Shown one piece after another: positions 1-7,677 of a DNA stretch of 64,000 nucleotides (the first letter of the stretch is position 1; each line of letters starts with the position of its first letter). The DNA comes from an uncultured Lachnospira sp. GTDB taxonomy: Bacteria; Bacillota; Clostridia; Lachnospirales; Lachnospiraceae. The position numbers and the translations under genes are program-made. The stretch spans positions 1-64,000 of the forward strand of contig CAKRIN010000002.1 of the NCBI GenBank assembly GCA_934343805.1, given 5' to 3'. The notes beneath the pieces are model-generated. The model ran no database searches. It saw only the letters and a program-made list of their open reading frames with translations, and was not told the origin of the DNA.

Positions 1-1316
1 TCTTTTACAATTAAATTTCTTGGATGAATAATATAACTTTCCCCTATGCGCTCCTTGTATTTTTCTCTGAAATTATTTAATGAGGTTGTTTTATATTGCT
101 TTCCAGACTTTACTTCAATCGGAAACATCTTATATTTTAATCTGCTATTATTTGAAATGATAAAATCAATTTCCATATCATTTCGGTGCTTATTTTCATT
201 ATAGTGTGTATAAAAATATAACTTATGTCCATTCGCCACCAGCATCTGAGCTATTGCATTTTCATAAAGCATTCCTTCATTAATCTGTAATTTGCCTGCC
301 AATATCTGTTTATATACTTCATCTTCAAGTAATTCATTCTCATCAAATGCATGGCTTACCAAAAGTCCGGTATCACCCATATAACACTTTACATAGCTTC
401 TTGTCTCATTCAATGATAAGCCAACATTCGGATCATTACACAAAAAGCACTCATTGGATATCATAGAATCCGACAGCCAGAAAAAAGTTTCTTCATACTG
501 GTCTGCATAACTACCATCTTGTAGCTTTTTGAATACAACTCTTTTTTCATGCTGTGAAAGAAATCCAGGAATCTGGTCATAGATTGCAAGAACTTTGCTT
601 CTATATCTCATATCTATCTTCATAATATCTTCCCGATACAATTTAAGAATGTCCCTTTTTTCTTTATCCGCTTCTGTAAAATCTTTTTTACTTTCAATAA
701 ATGCCACTACAGGCATAGGCATCCCACCAACAAGCATATACTGATGAAACAAAAGCATTGCCTGATTATGCATACTTCTTTCCAAAGGTTCCCTTTTTTC
801 AAAGCATTTTTTTATATATTCAACCAGCAAATCTTCTTCTAATGCTATTGCAAATTCTTCGAAATCCAATGGATACATATTGATATTTCTTTCTTCTGAC
901 GGTATGACAATATTCTTTACATTTTCTCTGATAGATATCAATGAGCCAGTTTCGATATAATCATATCTTCCATCTGCAACCAAATATTTTATCGCAGCTC
1001 TTGCCTGTGGAAACATCTGTACCTCATCAAAAATAATAAGAGCGTTTCTCTCTGTCAGTTTTGTTCCAAAATGTGTCTGTAACAGCATAAAAAATGTATC
1101 CAGATCATTCAGATATCGCTCAAAATACATTTCGACTTCCTTATCTTTTTTAGCAAAGTCAATCAGAAGATAACTTTCGTATTCGTTTTTTCCAAATTCT
1201 TCGCAGATTGTAGACTTTCCAATACGTCTGGCGCCTTCTATCAGTAAAGCTTTTTTTCCCTGACATTCATTTTTCCATTCCAGTAGTTTTTTATATATTT
1301 TTCTTTTTAATATCAT
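1..1316 (-). CDS. AAA ATPase with DUF4143-type C-terminal region, 3' end beyond window
   Basis: I translated this gene from the minus strand; it runs off the left edge, so about 438 residues are visible and the stop is missing. A P-loop (GARRIGKST, residues 28-36) and a Walker B stretch (ALIIFDEVQ) mark a P-loop ATPase. The C-terminal part has a DFII...PIEVKSGK pattern typical of the PD-(D/E)XK-like end of the ATP-binding DUF4143 family. The start ATG at 1316 has a strong GGAGGA ribosome binding site. Members of this family are common orphan ATPases in gut bacteria and archaea, and no biochemical role is firmly assigned. It is monocistronic here, and its upstream region carries four repeats described separately. 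The family assignment is confident; the function is unknown. Confidence 0.85.
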   Translation of the reverse strand, partial: MILKRKIYKKLLEWKNECQGKKALLIEGARRIGKSTICEEFGKNEYESYLLIDFAKKDKEVEMYFERYLNDLDTFFMLLQTHFGTKLTERNALIIFDEVQMFPQARAAIKYLVADGRYDYIETGSLISIRENVKNIVIPSEERNINMYPLDFEEFAIALEEDLLVEYIKKCFEKREPLERSMHNQAMLLFHQYMLVGGMPMPVVAFIESKKDFTEADKEKRDILKLYREDIMKIDMRYRSKVLAIYDQIPGFLSQHEKRVVFKKLQDGSYADQYEETFFWLSDSMISNECFLCNDPNVGLSLNETRSYVKCYMGDTGLLVSHAFDENELLEDEVYKQILAGKLQINEGMLYENAIAQMLVANGHKLYFYTHYNENKHRNDMEIDFIISNNSRLKYKMFPIEVKSGKQYKTTSLNNFREKYKERIGESYIIHPRNLIVK

Positions 1317-1326
1317 GGTTCCTCCA

Positions 1327-1434
1327 GATTATGCGCATATATGTTAGTTCTAATTTTTATGATTATACGCACATTGTAATTTATTTTTTGATTATACGCA
1401 AGTATTATAACCCTATTTTTTATGATTATGCGCA
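1327..1434. repeat. Four direct repeats GATTATRCGCA upstream of the ATPase gene
   Basis: Copies lie at 1327-1337, 1361-1371, 1390-1400 and 1424-1434. Start-to-start spacings are 34, 29 and 34 bases, close to whole helical turns. The first and last copies contain the perfect palindrome TATGCGCATA; the middle two have A for G and are not palindromic. The array fills the whole upstream region of the ATPase. An operator array for autoregulation is the simplest reading, but this is inference. Confidence 0.7.
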
Positions 1435-1477
1435 TATTCTAAACGGATTTTGAATTTATTTGCAGGGAGGCTTTTAT

Positions 1478-1512
1478 ATGTCAATGAATATTAACGGTTT
1501 GGGTAGCATGAT
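1478..1512 (+). pseudogene. 5' remnant of a small gene (MSMNINGLGS...)
   Basis: A good ribosome binding site (GCAGGGAGG) precedes ATG at 1478. The first ten residues (MSMNINGLGS) look like an authentic N-terminus and resemble the start of the unknown protein at 37247 (MSLNGVNTGY). After about 1505 the plus-strand reading frame is simply the antisense of the cupin gene, so only the 5' end of the original gene appears to survive. The frame stays open to 1729, but that extension is not likely to be a meaningful protein. Confidence 0.45.
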
Positions 1513-1696
1513 GAATATGCCAGTTGTTGCGACATCCTGGTTCAAAAGTCACATTTGCAAGAAAAAGTCCACACTTAGAATCTGTCAGCGGATTCAGGAA
1601 AGAATCACCAATAAAATACTTCGCATATGCAGTATTTGCCTGACCTGTTCCGAAAACATTCTGCTTCTCAAAATCGTCCTTATCCATATATTTCAT
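1481..1696 (-). pseudogene. Truncated cupin-domain protein (N-terminal 71 residues)
   Basis: Starting at ATG 1696 with an AGAGGTG ribosome binding site, the product has the N-terminus of a small cupin protein of the YhhW/carboxymuconolactone-associated type. It includes FEPGCRNNWHIHHA, which carries the first metal-binding histidines of the cupin fold. Directly after HHA the sequence stops matching what the fold needs (a glycine-rich turn and a second cupin motif) and terminates in TQTVNIH. Intact members run to roughly 130-140 residues. The gene is therefore broken at about 1498-1506 by fusion to the 5' end of another gene in the opposite orientation. Its promoter still looks intact. Confidence 0.75.
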
Positions 1697-1745
1697 GATA
1701 ATAACACCTCTTCTTTCATAAAAATGTAAATTATTTGATACCTGT

Positions 1746-1776
1746 ATGATACGACTTAAAGTTAGCTTTAGGGCAA
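1746..1776 (-). promoter_or_regulatory. MerR-type promoter with 19-bp spacer upstream of the broken cupin gene
   Basis: On the minus strand TTGCCC (1771-1776) and TATCAT (1746-1751) are separated by exactly 19 bases. The spacer contains an imperfect dyad, CTAAAGCTAACTTTAAG. Overlong 19-20 bp spacers with a central dyad are the hallmark of promoters activated by MerR-family regulators. The core resembles the dyad in front of the merR-like gene at 9993. Confidence 0.6.
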
Positions 1777-1830
1777 GAGGTTTATGGGATTTTATATATT
1801 TTTTATGTGCTCTTTCTCGCCCCATCACGC

Positions 1831-1859
1831 AAAAAAGGCGGATTGCAACGCAATCCGCC
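1831..1859 (-). terminator. Intrinsic terminator of the NSS symporter gene
   Basis: A perfect 10-bp stem (GGCGGATTGC / GCAATCCGCC) with a 3-base loop spans 1837-1859 and is followed on the minus strand by six T residues. The right arm is repeated once more at 1864-1873, so an alternative pairing is possible. It lies about 60 bases after the symporter stop codon. Confidence 0.8.
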
Positions 1860-1915
1860 AATCGCAATCCGCCAATCTCATTTCGGCAATTCCAATAAAC
1901 AAGTCCAATCCTCCA

Positions 1916-3262
1916 TCAGCCAATTCCACCAAGTAAAGCACCTGCGATAAGTGCAACAAGTGAAAGTGGGACAAGGACATATTTGCCAAGTGGTACAAAC
2001 CACTTTCCAATAGGCTTATCTGCACCTGCATTAACAGCATCAACAGCAAACTTCTTTCCTGCAATCCAGAAGAACATAATTGCTGCGAGCATTGCGCCAA
2101 GCGGGCAGATATAGATAGATACTGCGTCCATCCAGCCTGATACAATACCCTGTATTACAAGTGACACAACACAGCCAGCCACTGCAATAATTCCAACAGA
2201 TGCAACACGGTTAAGCTTAAGCTTCTCCTGAATAGTTGCAACCGGAGCTTCATACAGATTAACAAGTGAGCTCATGCCGGCAAACAAAACACATACATAG
2301 AATACAATTCCTACAATCTTGCCACCAGGCATACCATTAAATACATTTACAAGATAGATAAACATAAGTCCGGGACCACCTGAAGATAACTCAGCACCGC
2401 CTGCTGCCATACCCGGAATAATAACAAATGCAGCTAATAAAGCAGCAATAGTATCAAATACAGCAACATTTTTTGCAGAAGAAACAACATTTTCCTTATC
2501 ACTAAGATATGAACCATAGATAACAGTTCCGTTACCTGCGATAGACAGTGAGAAGAACGCCTGACCAAACGCATATATCCAGAGCTTTATATCAAGAAGT
2601 CCCTTAGGATTAAGAGTAAAAATGTATTTATAACCAGCACTCGAACCAGGAAGTGTGAAGATGTATATTCCAAGTCCTACAAACATGATGAAAAGCAAAG
2701 GCATCATGACCTTGTTTGCTTTCTCAATTCCGCCTGCAATACCAAGTGCCATAATAACAGCAGTTACAACCATCGCGATTATAAGCCACATATTATTGCC
2801 AAATGCACTTGCTGTACTTCCAAACATACCACCAATAGCTGACATATCATTGCCCATTGCTGAAAGCTTCCCAGAAAATGCAAGATAAGTATATTTGAAT
2901 ATCCAGCCAACAACTACAGTATAGCCCATTGCCAGAGCCAGTGAGCCAAGCACAGGAATAAAACCAATTGCCTCACCTGCTTTTCTCTTTCCTGTACGCA
3001 TCTGCATACAGTCGCCAAATGCTTTAATAGGTCCGCCCTTAGTTGCACGGCCAAGTGCCATCTCCTCGATAACACCTGTTGAACCTATCAATATTACAAA
3101 TAATACATAAGGTATTAAAAATGTCATACCACCCCATGCAGATACCATATATGGAAAACGCCATATATTTCCCATTCCTACTGCCGAACCGATACAGGCA
3201 AGAATAAAACCTGTACGGCTCTTAAAGCCATCTCTTTCCAATTCAATTCCGTTATTTCCCAT
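1916..3262 (-). CDS. Neurotransmitter:sodium symporter (NSS/SNF) family transporter
   Basis: This 448-residue polytopic membrane protein of the LeuT-like NSS family couples Na+ entry to uptake of an amino acid or related solute. The diagnostic N-terminal signature GSAVGMGNIWRFPY lies in the first helix, the broken helix that binds Na+ and substrate. About 11-12 hydrophobic segments follow, the usual count for bacterial members. I chose ATG 3262 because AAGGAAC sits at the right distance; an upstream in-frame start at 3301 lacks one. Upstream is an RNA leader with a terminator that it shares with the aminotransferase gene at 7528, which suggests common regulation. The substrate is not visible from sequence; an aromatic or branched amino acid would fit the shared regulon. 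Confidence 0.9.
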   Translation of the reverse strand: MGNNGIELERDGFKSRTGFILACIGSAVGMGNIWRFPYMVSAWGGMTFLIPYVLFVILIGSTGVIEEMALGRATKGGPIKAFGDCMQMRTGKRKAGEAIGFIPVLGSLALAMGYTVVVGWIFKYTYLAFSGKLSAMGNDMSAIGGMFGSTASAFGNNMWLIIAMVVTAVIMALGIAGGIEKANKVMMPLLFIMFVGLGIYIFTLPGSSAGYKYIFTLNPKGLLDIKLWIYAFGQAFFSLSIAGNGTVIYGSYLSDKENVVSSAKNVAVFDTIAALLAAFVIIPGMAAGGAELSSGGPGLMFIYLVNVFNGMPGGKIVGIVFYVCVLFAGMSSLVNLYEAPVATIQEKLKLNRVASVGIIAVAGCVVSLVIQGIVSGWMDAVSIYICPLGAMLAAIMFFWIAGKKFAVDAVNAGADKPIGKWFVPLGKYVLVPLSLVALIAGALLGGIG

Positions 3263-3337
3263 AGCTTTAGTTCCTTTCTTCCTTATATTATGAATAGCCA
3301 CATGTGCTATACATTTTCCTGCAAAGATATCTTATAC

Positions 3338-3470
3338 GCAAAAAAAGCAAAGAAACCATTACCCCTTCCGGGTCATGGCTCCTTTGCCTTTGATGTCTGT
3401 ATAATATACCATTGTGTTATTCCTGTAAAATACATGTTGGTTATAAAACCATAACCAGAAATAATAGTTA
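3338..3470 (-). ncRNA. Conserved RNA leader with terminator (copy 1), candidate riboswitch or attenuator
   Basis: The minus-strand leader of the NSS symporter shares near-identical blocks with the leader of the aminotransferase gene: TTTTATAACCAACATGTATT, TTTACAGGAAT-ACACA, and TCAAAGGCAAAGGAGCC. A TGTAT/ATACA pairing is preserved in both copies despite changes between the arms. The last block forms the 5' arm of a terminator hairpin (3349-3386) followed by a T-run to about 3341. A 20-codon reading frame (ATG 3435, stop 3373) encodes MYFTGITQWYIIQTSKAKEP, so translational attenuation is also possible. I do not recognise the class with certainty. Confidence 0.6.
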
Positions 3471-3472
3471 AA

Positions 3473-4387
3473 CTACATAATCCACATCTGTGCCAGATAC
3501 ATCACAACCGGCATCGTAATAATTGAAAACAGCGTTGACAGGCAGACCATACATACTGCCCGCTCATAATCCTGTCCGAATTTCTGTGCAAATATTGCCG
3601 TACTCGTTCCAACCGGTGTTGCCGCAGCAATCAGTGTAATCATTCCAATCTGACCGTGTCCCGCCGGTATAATATAAAGCACAAGTAATGTAAGCAGCGG
3701 AATAATTATAAGCCTTACAAACGATGCCAGATACAAAGACGAATTAAGCAGTAAGTCACGGATTCTGACACATGACAGATAATAGCCAAGTACAATCATG
3801 GCTGCAGGCGTATTAAGTGCTGCAACTCCAGCCATCGTGCTGTTTATTACATCTGGCAGTTTAATTCCCGTAACAAAAAGAAACAGTCCTATAACAAGTG
3901 ATATTGTCACAGGATTGACGAATACCTTTTTTATATTTATCATATCCTTGCGGCGGGTTATTATCACAATACCGTATGTCCACTGCAACAGATTAAGAAT
4001 ACTTGCAAATGACGCAACATAGAATGCCGCTTCATTTCCAAATACCGCAGTTACAAGTGGAATCCCGATAAATCCTGCGTTGCAGAAAGCAGTTCCAAAG
4101 TTGTCTATCGGCTTTCGCATGCCGTATATTATATATGATACAGCTATCGCCACTGCAAATGCAGCTACAGCCAGTACCGCCGACATAAGAAGTCCATACA
4201 GCTTCTCCATCGTGAAATCTGTTATATAGCTTCTTATAATTACACACGGAATAACCGCATACAGCAGAATATTGGCTAAATCCTTACTGCCATGTTCTGT
4301 AAGCAGACCTGTTTTAGACAGAATCAGCCCCAGAATCATAAGAATAAACATTATAAATGTCTGCGTTAATAATATTTGTGTTATCAT
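3473..4387 (-). CDS. AEC (auxin efflux carrier) family transporter
   Basis: This 304-residue integral membrane protein has about ten hydrophobic helices in two similar halves, as in the AEC/PF03547 family. In bacteria these proteins are mostly organic-acid (malate, lactate) or small-molecule permeases. The length matches the usual 300-320. Helix-breaking Asn/Pro/Gly positions seen in the family are present in the middle (FGTAFCNAGFIGIPLV). It is divergent from the LysR gene at 4464 with a 76-base shared promoter region, the classic layout for a LysR-controlled transporter. Given the neighbouring hydroxyacid dehydrogenase, export of a 2-hydroxy or 2-oxo acid is a reasonable but unproven guess. 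Confidence 0.85.
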   Translation of the reverse strand: MITQILLTQTFIMFILMILGLILSKTGLLTEHGSKDLANILLYAVIPCVIIRSYITDFTMEKLYGLLMSAVLAVAAFAVAIAVSYIIYGMRKPIDNFGTAFCNAGFIGIPLVTAVFGNEAAFYVASFASILNLLQWTYGIVIITRRKDMINIKKVFVNPVTISLVIGLFLFVTGIKLPDVINSTMAGVAALNTPAAMIVLGYYLSCVRIRDLLLNSSLYLASFVRLIIIPLLTLLVLYIIPAGHGQIGMITLIAAATPVGTSTAIFAQKFGQDYERAVCMVCLSTLFSIITMPVVMYLAQMWIM

Positions 4388-4463
4388 AATCGTAAATATC
4401 CTGATTTCTATATTATGTTAATTGCAATTTTTATAAAATACTACATACAAGAGAGGTGCGAAC

Positions 4464-5321
4464 ATGGAATTATACCAGCTCAGGCAGTTTCAGGCTGCCG
4501 CCAGACACAAGAATATGACCCGTGCTGCCAGTGAACTGTGCATAGCACAGCCGGCATTAAGCAAGACAATCCATAAGCTTGAAGAAGAATTTGGTGCACA
4601 GCTTTTTATCCGTAATAAAAAAGGGCTTGAATGTACCCGTCAGGGAGAAATTCTGCTTGAATATGCAGACAGAATACTGACTCTTTCTGAAGATGCTGCG
4701 CGTGCTGTCAGTGAAAGTCTTGGCGATGCAGGCGAAATAAGGCTCTGTCTCCGCTCAAGTGCAGTTCTTGTCAGCAATGTACTTAAAGATTTTATCCATG
4801 AGCACCCTCATGTCAGCTTTTCAATATCTTCTGAACCAAAAGGGTGTGACCTGCTGATTGACTCTGTCTCATCAGCTTATGATATTCCGGACAATGCACA
4901 TCTTCTTATGACAGAAGAAATCTGCCTTGCCGTTTCATCATCACATCCACTTGCCCATACCGGACACATATCAGTAGAACAGATGATGGACGAGAAATTC
5001 ATTGACCTTGCAGATACTCCATCTTACGCCGGAGTATTCAATTCAATATTCAGTAAATGTAAGAAAACTCCGCAGATAGCCTACTCATGCAATGATTACA
5101 TATTACAGGGCAAGCTGATAAGCCTCGGTCTTGGAGTGTCATTTGTTGCCTCTGTAACATGGACAAGCAGCAGCCTTCCTGAAAACATAAGCCTGCTGCA
5201 TATAGATGACTGTCCACATTTCAGAAGCATTTATTATCAGCCGCTTGGCTCATTCTGCTCAGAAAATCAGCGAATCTTCGAGCACCAGCTTGAAGAATAT
5301 TTCAAGAAATTGAATAATTAA
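4464..5321 (+). CDS. LysR-family transcriptional regulator
   Basis: This 285-residue regulator has an N-terminal winged helix-turn-helix (residues 1-60, MELYQLRQFQAAARHKNMTR..., with AQPALSKTIHKLEEEFGAQLF as the recognition region). A LysR-type substrate-binding domain follows from about residue 88 to the end. Length and layout are standard. The start at 4464 has GAGAGGTG just upstream. It is transcribed away from the AEC permease across a short shared intergenic region, and its 3' end converges with the hydroxyacid dehydrogenase with 14 bases between stops. The likely target is the AEC gene. The inducer is unknown. Confidence 0.92.
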   Translation: MELYQLRQFQAAARHKNMTRAASELCIAQPALSKTIHKLEEEFGAQLFIRNKKGLECTRQGEILLEYADRILTLSEDAARAVSESLGDAGEIRLCLRSSAVLVSNVLKDFIHEHPHVSFSISSEPKGCDLLIDSVSSAYDIPDNAHLLMTEEICLAVSSSHPLAHTGHISVEQMMDEKFIDLADTPSYAGVFNSIFSKCKKTPQIAYSCNDYILQGKLISLGLGVSFVASVTWTSSSLPENISLLHIDDCPHFRSIYYQPLGSFCSENQRIFEHQLEEYFKKLNN

Positions 5322-5335
5322 TGCACCTGTGTATT

Positions 5336-6322
5336 TTAATGCACTTCTAATGGTGTGTCTTCACCGGCTGCAAACTGCACAACACTCTTAACTGAAGACT
5401 CAACCATATCAGACACAGCCTGATCCGTGAAAAATGCAACATGAGGTGTAACAATAGTATTCTGGAAAGACTTAAGTATGATGTAATCATGATTAACAAC
5501 AAGGTCATCATACTTACGGTCTGTACGGATAAATTCATCTTCACCCTCGCAGCAGTCAGTTCCAACTGAACCAATCTTGCCACTCTCAACAGCCTCAATC
5601 AGATCCTTTGTATTAACAAGCGCGCCTCTTGCCGCATTTATAAGGATAACGCCATCCTTCATCTTTGCAATTGAATCCTTATTAATCATATGATATGTCT
5701 CATCACTTAAGAAAGTATGAAGCGAGATAATATCTGACTTGGCATACAATTCATCAAGAGTTACATATTCAACATTTTCAAGGTCTTTTGCAGGGTATGG
5801 GTCATACGCAATAATCTTGCATCCAAATCCTGAAAGATTCTTAATTACTGCCTTTCCAATTCTTCCTGTTCCGATAATACCTACTGTCATATTCTGCATT
5901 TCTCGTCCACATATAGGACCAAGTGAATAATCTGCTGTGTGTGAACGCATCATTACATACAAAGCCTTGCGGATACACATAAGCATAAGCATTACTGTAT
6001 AATTGGCAACTGAATATGGCGAATATCCGCTGTGTGCAACACGGATTCCAAGGCGCTTTGCTGCCTCAAGGTCAACGCTGTTATATCCGATTGTCCTGAA
6101 ACCGATATACTTTACACCTTCTGCTGCAAGCTTTTCAAGAACAGGTGCTGACAAGTCACACATGCCATCGCACACCGACATAGCCTCACACCCTTTGACA
6201 CTTTCTATATCATCTGCTGTAAATCCGCTTCTATTAATCTGTAATTCCACTTTGTATACATTTGCAAATGTATCAAAATACTGTTTTTCATCTGGACGAA
6301 CGCTGAATGCTGCTATCTTCAT
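5336..6322 (-). CDS. D-2-hydroxyacid dehydrogenase (NAD-dependent, D-lactate dehydrogenase-like)
   Basis: This 328-residue cytoplasmic enzyme should interconvert a 2-oxoacid and the D-2-hydroxyacid with NADH. The Rossmann motif GTGRIGKA is at 151-158 and Asp174 follows the second strand, favouring NAD. The catalytic set is visible: Arg232 (NAARGAL), Glu259 (CCEGE) and His294 (TPHVAFF). These fit the D-LDH/HdhD branch. It starts 15 bases after the aminotransferase gene on the same strand, so the two are probably cotranscribed: amino acid to 2-oxoacid to 2-hydroxyacid. Lactate, phenyllactate or a branched hydroxyacid are all possible products, and sequence alone does not decide. Confidence 0.9.
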   Translation of the reverse strand: MKIAAFSVRPDEKQYFDTFANVYKVELQINRSGFTADDIESVKGCEAMSVCDGMCDLSAPVLEKLAAEGVKYIGFRTIGYNSVDLEAAKRLGIRVAHSGYSPYSVANYTVMLMLMCIRKALYVMMRSHTADYSLGPICGREMQNMTVGIIGTGRIGKAVIKNLSGFGCKIIAYDPYPAKDLENVEYVTLDELYAKSDIISLHTFLSDETYHMINKDSIAKMKDGVILINAARGALVNTKDLIEAVESGKIGSVGTDCCEGEDEFIRTDRKYDDLVVNHDYIILKSFQNTIVTPHVAFFTDQAVSDMVESSVKSVVQFAAGEDTPLEVH

Positions 6323-6337
6323 AACTTTTCACTCCTC

Positions 6338-7528
6338 CTACTTAATCCACTCGTATGTAAGTTTTCCAAGAATCTCAATTCCCTTAACAATCTGCTCGTC
6401 AGAAGGTGTCGAATAATTAAGTCTGAATCCATTAGACTTCTGGCTCTCATCTGCTAAGAACGCTGCTCCCGGAACTGAGAGAACACCTCTGTTAATAGCC
6501 TCCCTTACAAATGGTGCAGAATCCATTCCCTCAGGCAGGAATGCCATTACGAAAAGTCCGCCCTCAGGGTGACCGAAGGTTACTGAAGGATGAAATTCCT
6601 TCTTCATGCACTCCATCATGAGATTACATTTATGCTCATACACCTTTCTTGAATCCTCAAGATGCTTGTCGAAATCATAGTTATTAATATATTCATTACA
6701 AATGTACTGGAAAAGGACAGTTGAATGTACATCTGTGCACTGCTTTGCAACTGTAAGCGGTCCTGTGAGCGACTTGTTAAATACAAGAAAGCCAAGACGG
6801 AATGCAGGTGCCATTACCTTTGAGAAGCTTCCTGCATATATAACCCTGCCCTCTGTATCCATTGATTTGATAGTTGGCACATTTTCACCTGCAAATCTTA
6901 ATTCGCCATAAGGATTATCCTCTAATATTGTGATATCGTATTTGCAGCAAAGCTCATACACTTTTTTTCTCTTCTCAAGTGAAGTTGTGATTCCTGTAGG
7001 ATTCTGGAAAGATGGAATTGTGTATAAAAGCTTTGCATCAGGATTAGCCTTTAAAGCCTCCTCAAGCGCATTTATATTCATTCCATCCTGCTCCATTGGA
7101 ATTCCTACAAGCTTTGCACCATAAGAACGGAATGTATTAAGGCAGCCTACAAATGCAGGCTCTTCTGTAAGCACAACGTCTCCTTCATTAACAAGGGCCT
7201 TAGTCGTAAGGTCCGCACACTGCTGTCCTCCTGACACTATGAAAAGCTCATTATTTTCGAATTCAAAGCCTTCCTTCTTCTCAAGATATTTCTTCATAGT
7301 ATCTCGCAGAGGTGTATAACCTTCGCTCAATCCATACTGTAATAAAGAAACAGGATTCTCACTGAGTCCCTTTGCTGCTATCTCTTCTATTTCCTTACAT
7401 GGGAATGTCTCTGCCGATGGATTGCCACCGCCAAAAGATATAATATCCTTGCTTGCTCCTAACTTAAAAAGTTCTCTTATCATCGAACCATGTACACCTG
7501 ATAAGCGATTTGAAATCTCATATTCCAT
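6338..7528 (-). CDS. PLP-dependent class I/II aminotransferase (2-aminoadipate/aromatic aminotransferase-like)
   Basis: This 396-residue fold-type I aminotransferase belongs to the LysN/MocR-domain-like subgroup. Visible PLP residues are Asn176 (PSFQNPTG), Asp204 and Tyr207 (EDNPYGE), the Schiff-base Lys237 in GSFSKVMAP, and Arg244; a GFRLNYS motif near the C-terminus supplies the substrate-carboxylate arginine. I chose ATG 7528, preceded by GAAGGAGG. The reading frame is open further upstream through the RNA leader, so an N-terminal extension of 49 residues is formally possible but has no support as protein. It forms a two-gene unit with the hydroxyacid dehydrogenase. Broad-specificity aromatic/2-aminoadipate transamination is typical of the subgroup. 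Confidence 0.88.
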   Translation of the reverse strand: MEYEISNRLSGVHGSMIRELFKLGASKDIISFGGGNPSAETFPCKEIEEIAAKGLSENPVSLLQYGLSEGYTPLRDTMKKYLEKKEGFEFENNELFIVSGGQQCADLTTKALVNEGDVVLTEEPAFVGCLNTFRSYGAKLVGIPMEQDGMNINALEEALKANPDAKLLYTIPSFQNPTGITTSLEKRKKVYELCCKYDITILEDNPYGELRFAGENVPTIKSMDTEGRVIYAGSFSKVMAPAFRLGFLVFNKSLTGPLTVAKQCTDVHSTVLFQYICNEYINNYDFDKHLEDSRKVYEHKCNLMMECMKKEFHPSVTFGHPEGGLFVMAFLPEGMDSAPFVREAINRGVLSVPGAAFLADESQKSNGFRLNYSTPSDEQIVKGIEILGKLTYEWIK

Positions 7529-7549
7529 AAATATTTCCTCCTTCAAATA

Positions 7550-7677
7550 CATGCTAATGCAAAAAAAGAGCCAGAATCCCCTAAAGATTTCCGGCTCCTT
7601 TGCCTTTGATAAATGTATCATAACCCCATGTGTCATTCCTGTAAAATACATGTTGGTTATAAAATCATAAATCATGG
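7550..7677 (-). ncRNA. Conserved RNA leader with terminator (copy 2)
   Basis: This is the second copy of the leader seen at 3338-3470. It lies between the MATE stop codon and the aminotransferase start and slightly overlaps the MATE 3' end. The conserved AAAGGAGCC block pairs with GGCTCTTT to form a terminator (about 7560-7600) ending in a T-run. The short reading frame begins at ATG 7651 with MYFTGMTHGVMIHLSKAKEP, but here it has no stop and continues in frame into the aminotransferase. Conservation is strongest at the nucleotide level in the blocks, which favours an RNA signal over the peptide. Confidence 0.6.

Noticed and set aside
1460..1729. An 89-residue plus-strand protein across the cupin remnant
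   Set aside because: Only about its first ten residues look authentic; the rest is the antisense strand of the cupin coding sequence.
6338..7675. Long form of the aminotransferase starting in the leader
   Set aside because: The extra 49 residues are encoded by the conserved RNA leader and its terminator; the ATG at 7528 has a GAAGGAGG site and gives the standard length.
7550..7677. Assigning the shared leader to the guanidine-IV (mepA) riboswitch class
   Set aside because: The MATE gene is upstream of, not behind, this leader, the other copy precedes an amino-acid symporter, and I cannot recall the consensus well enough to claim a match.
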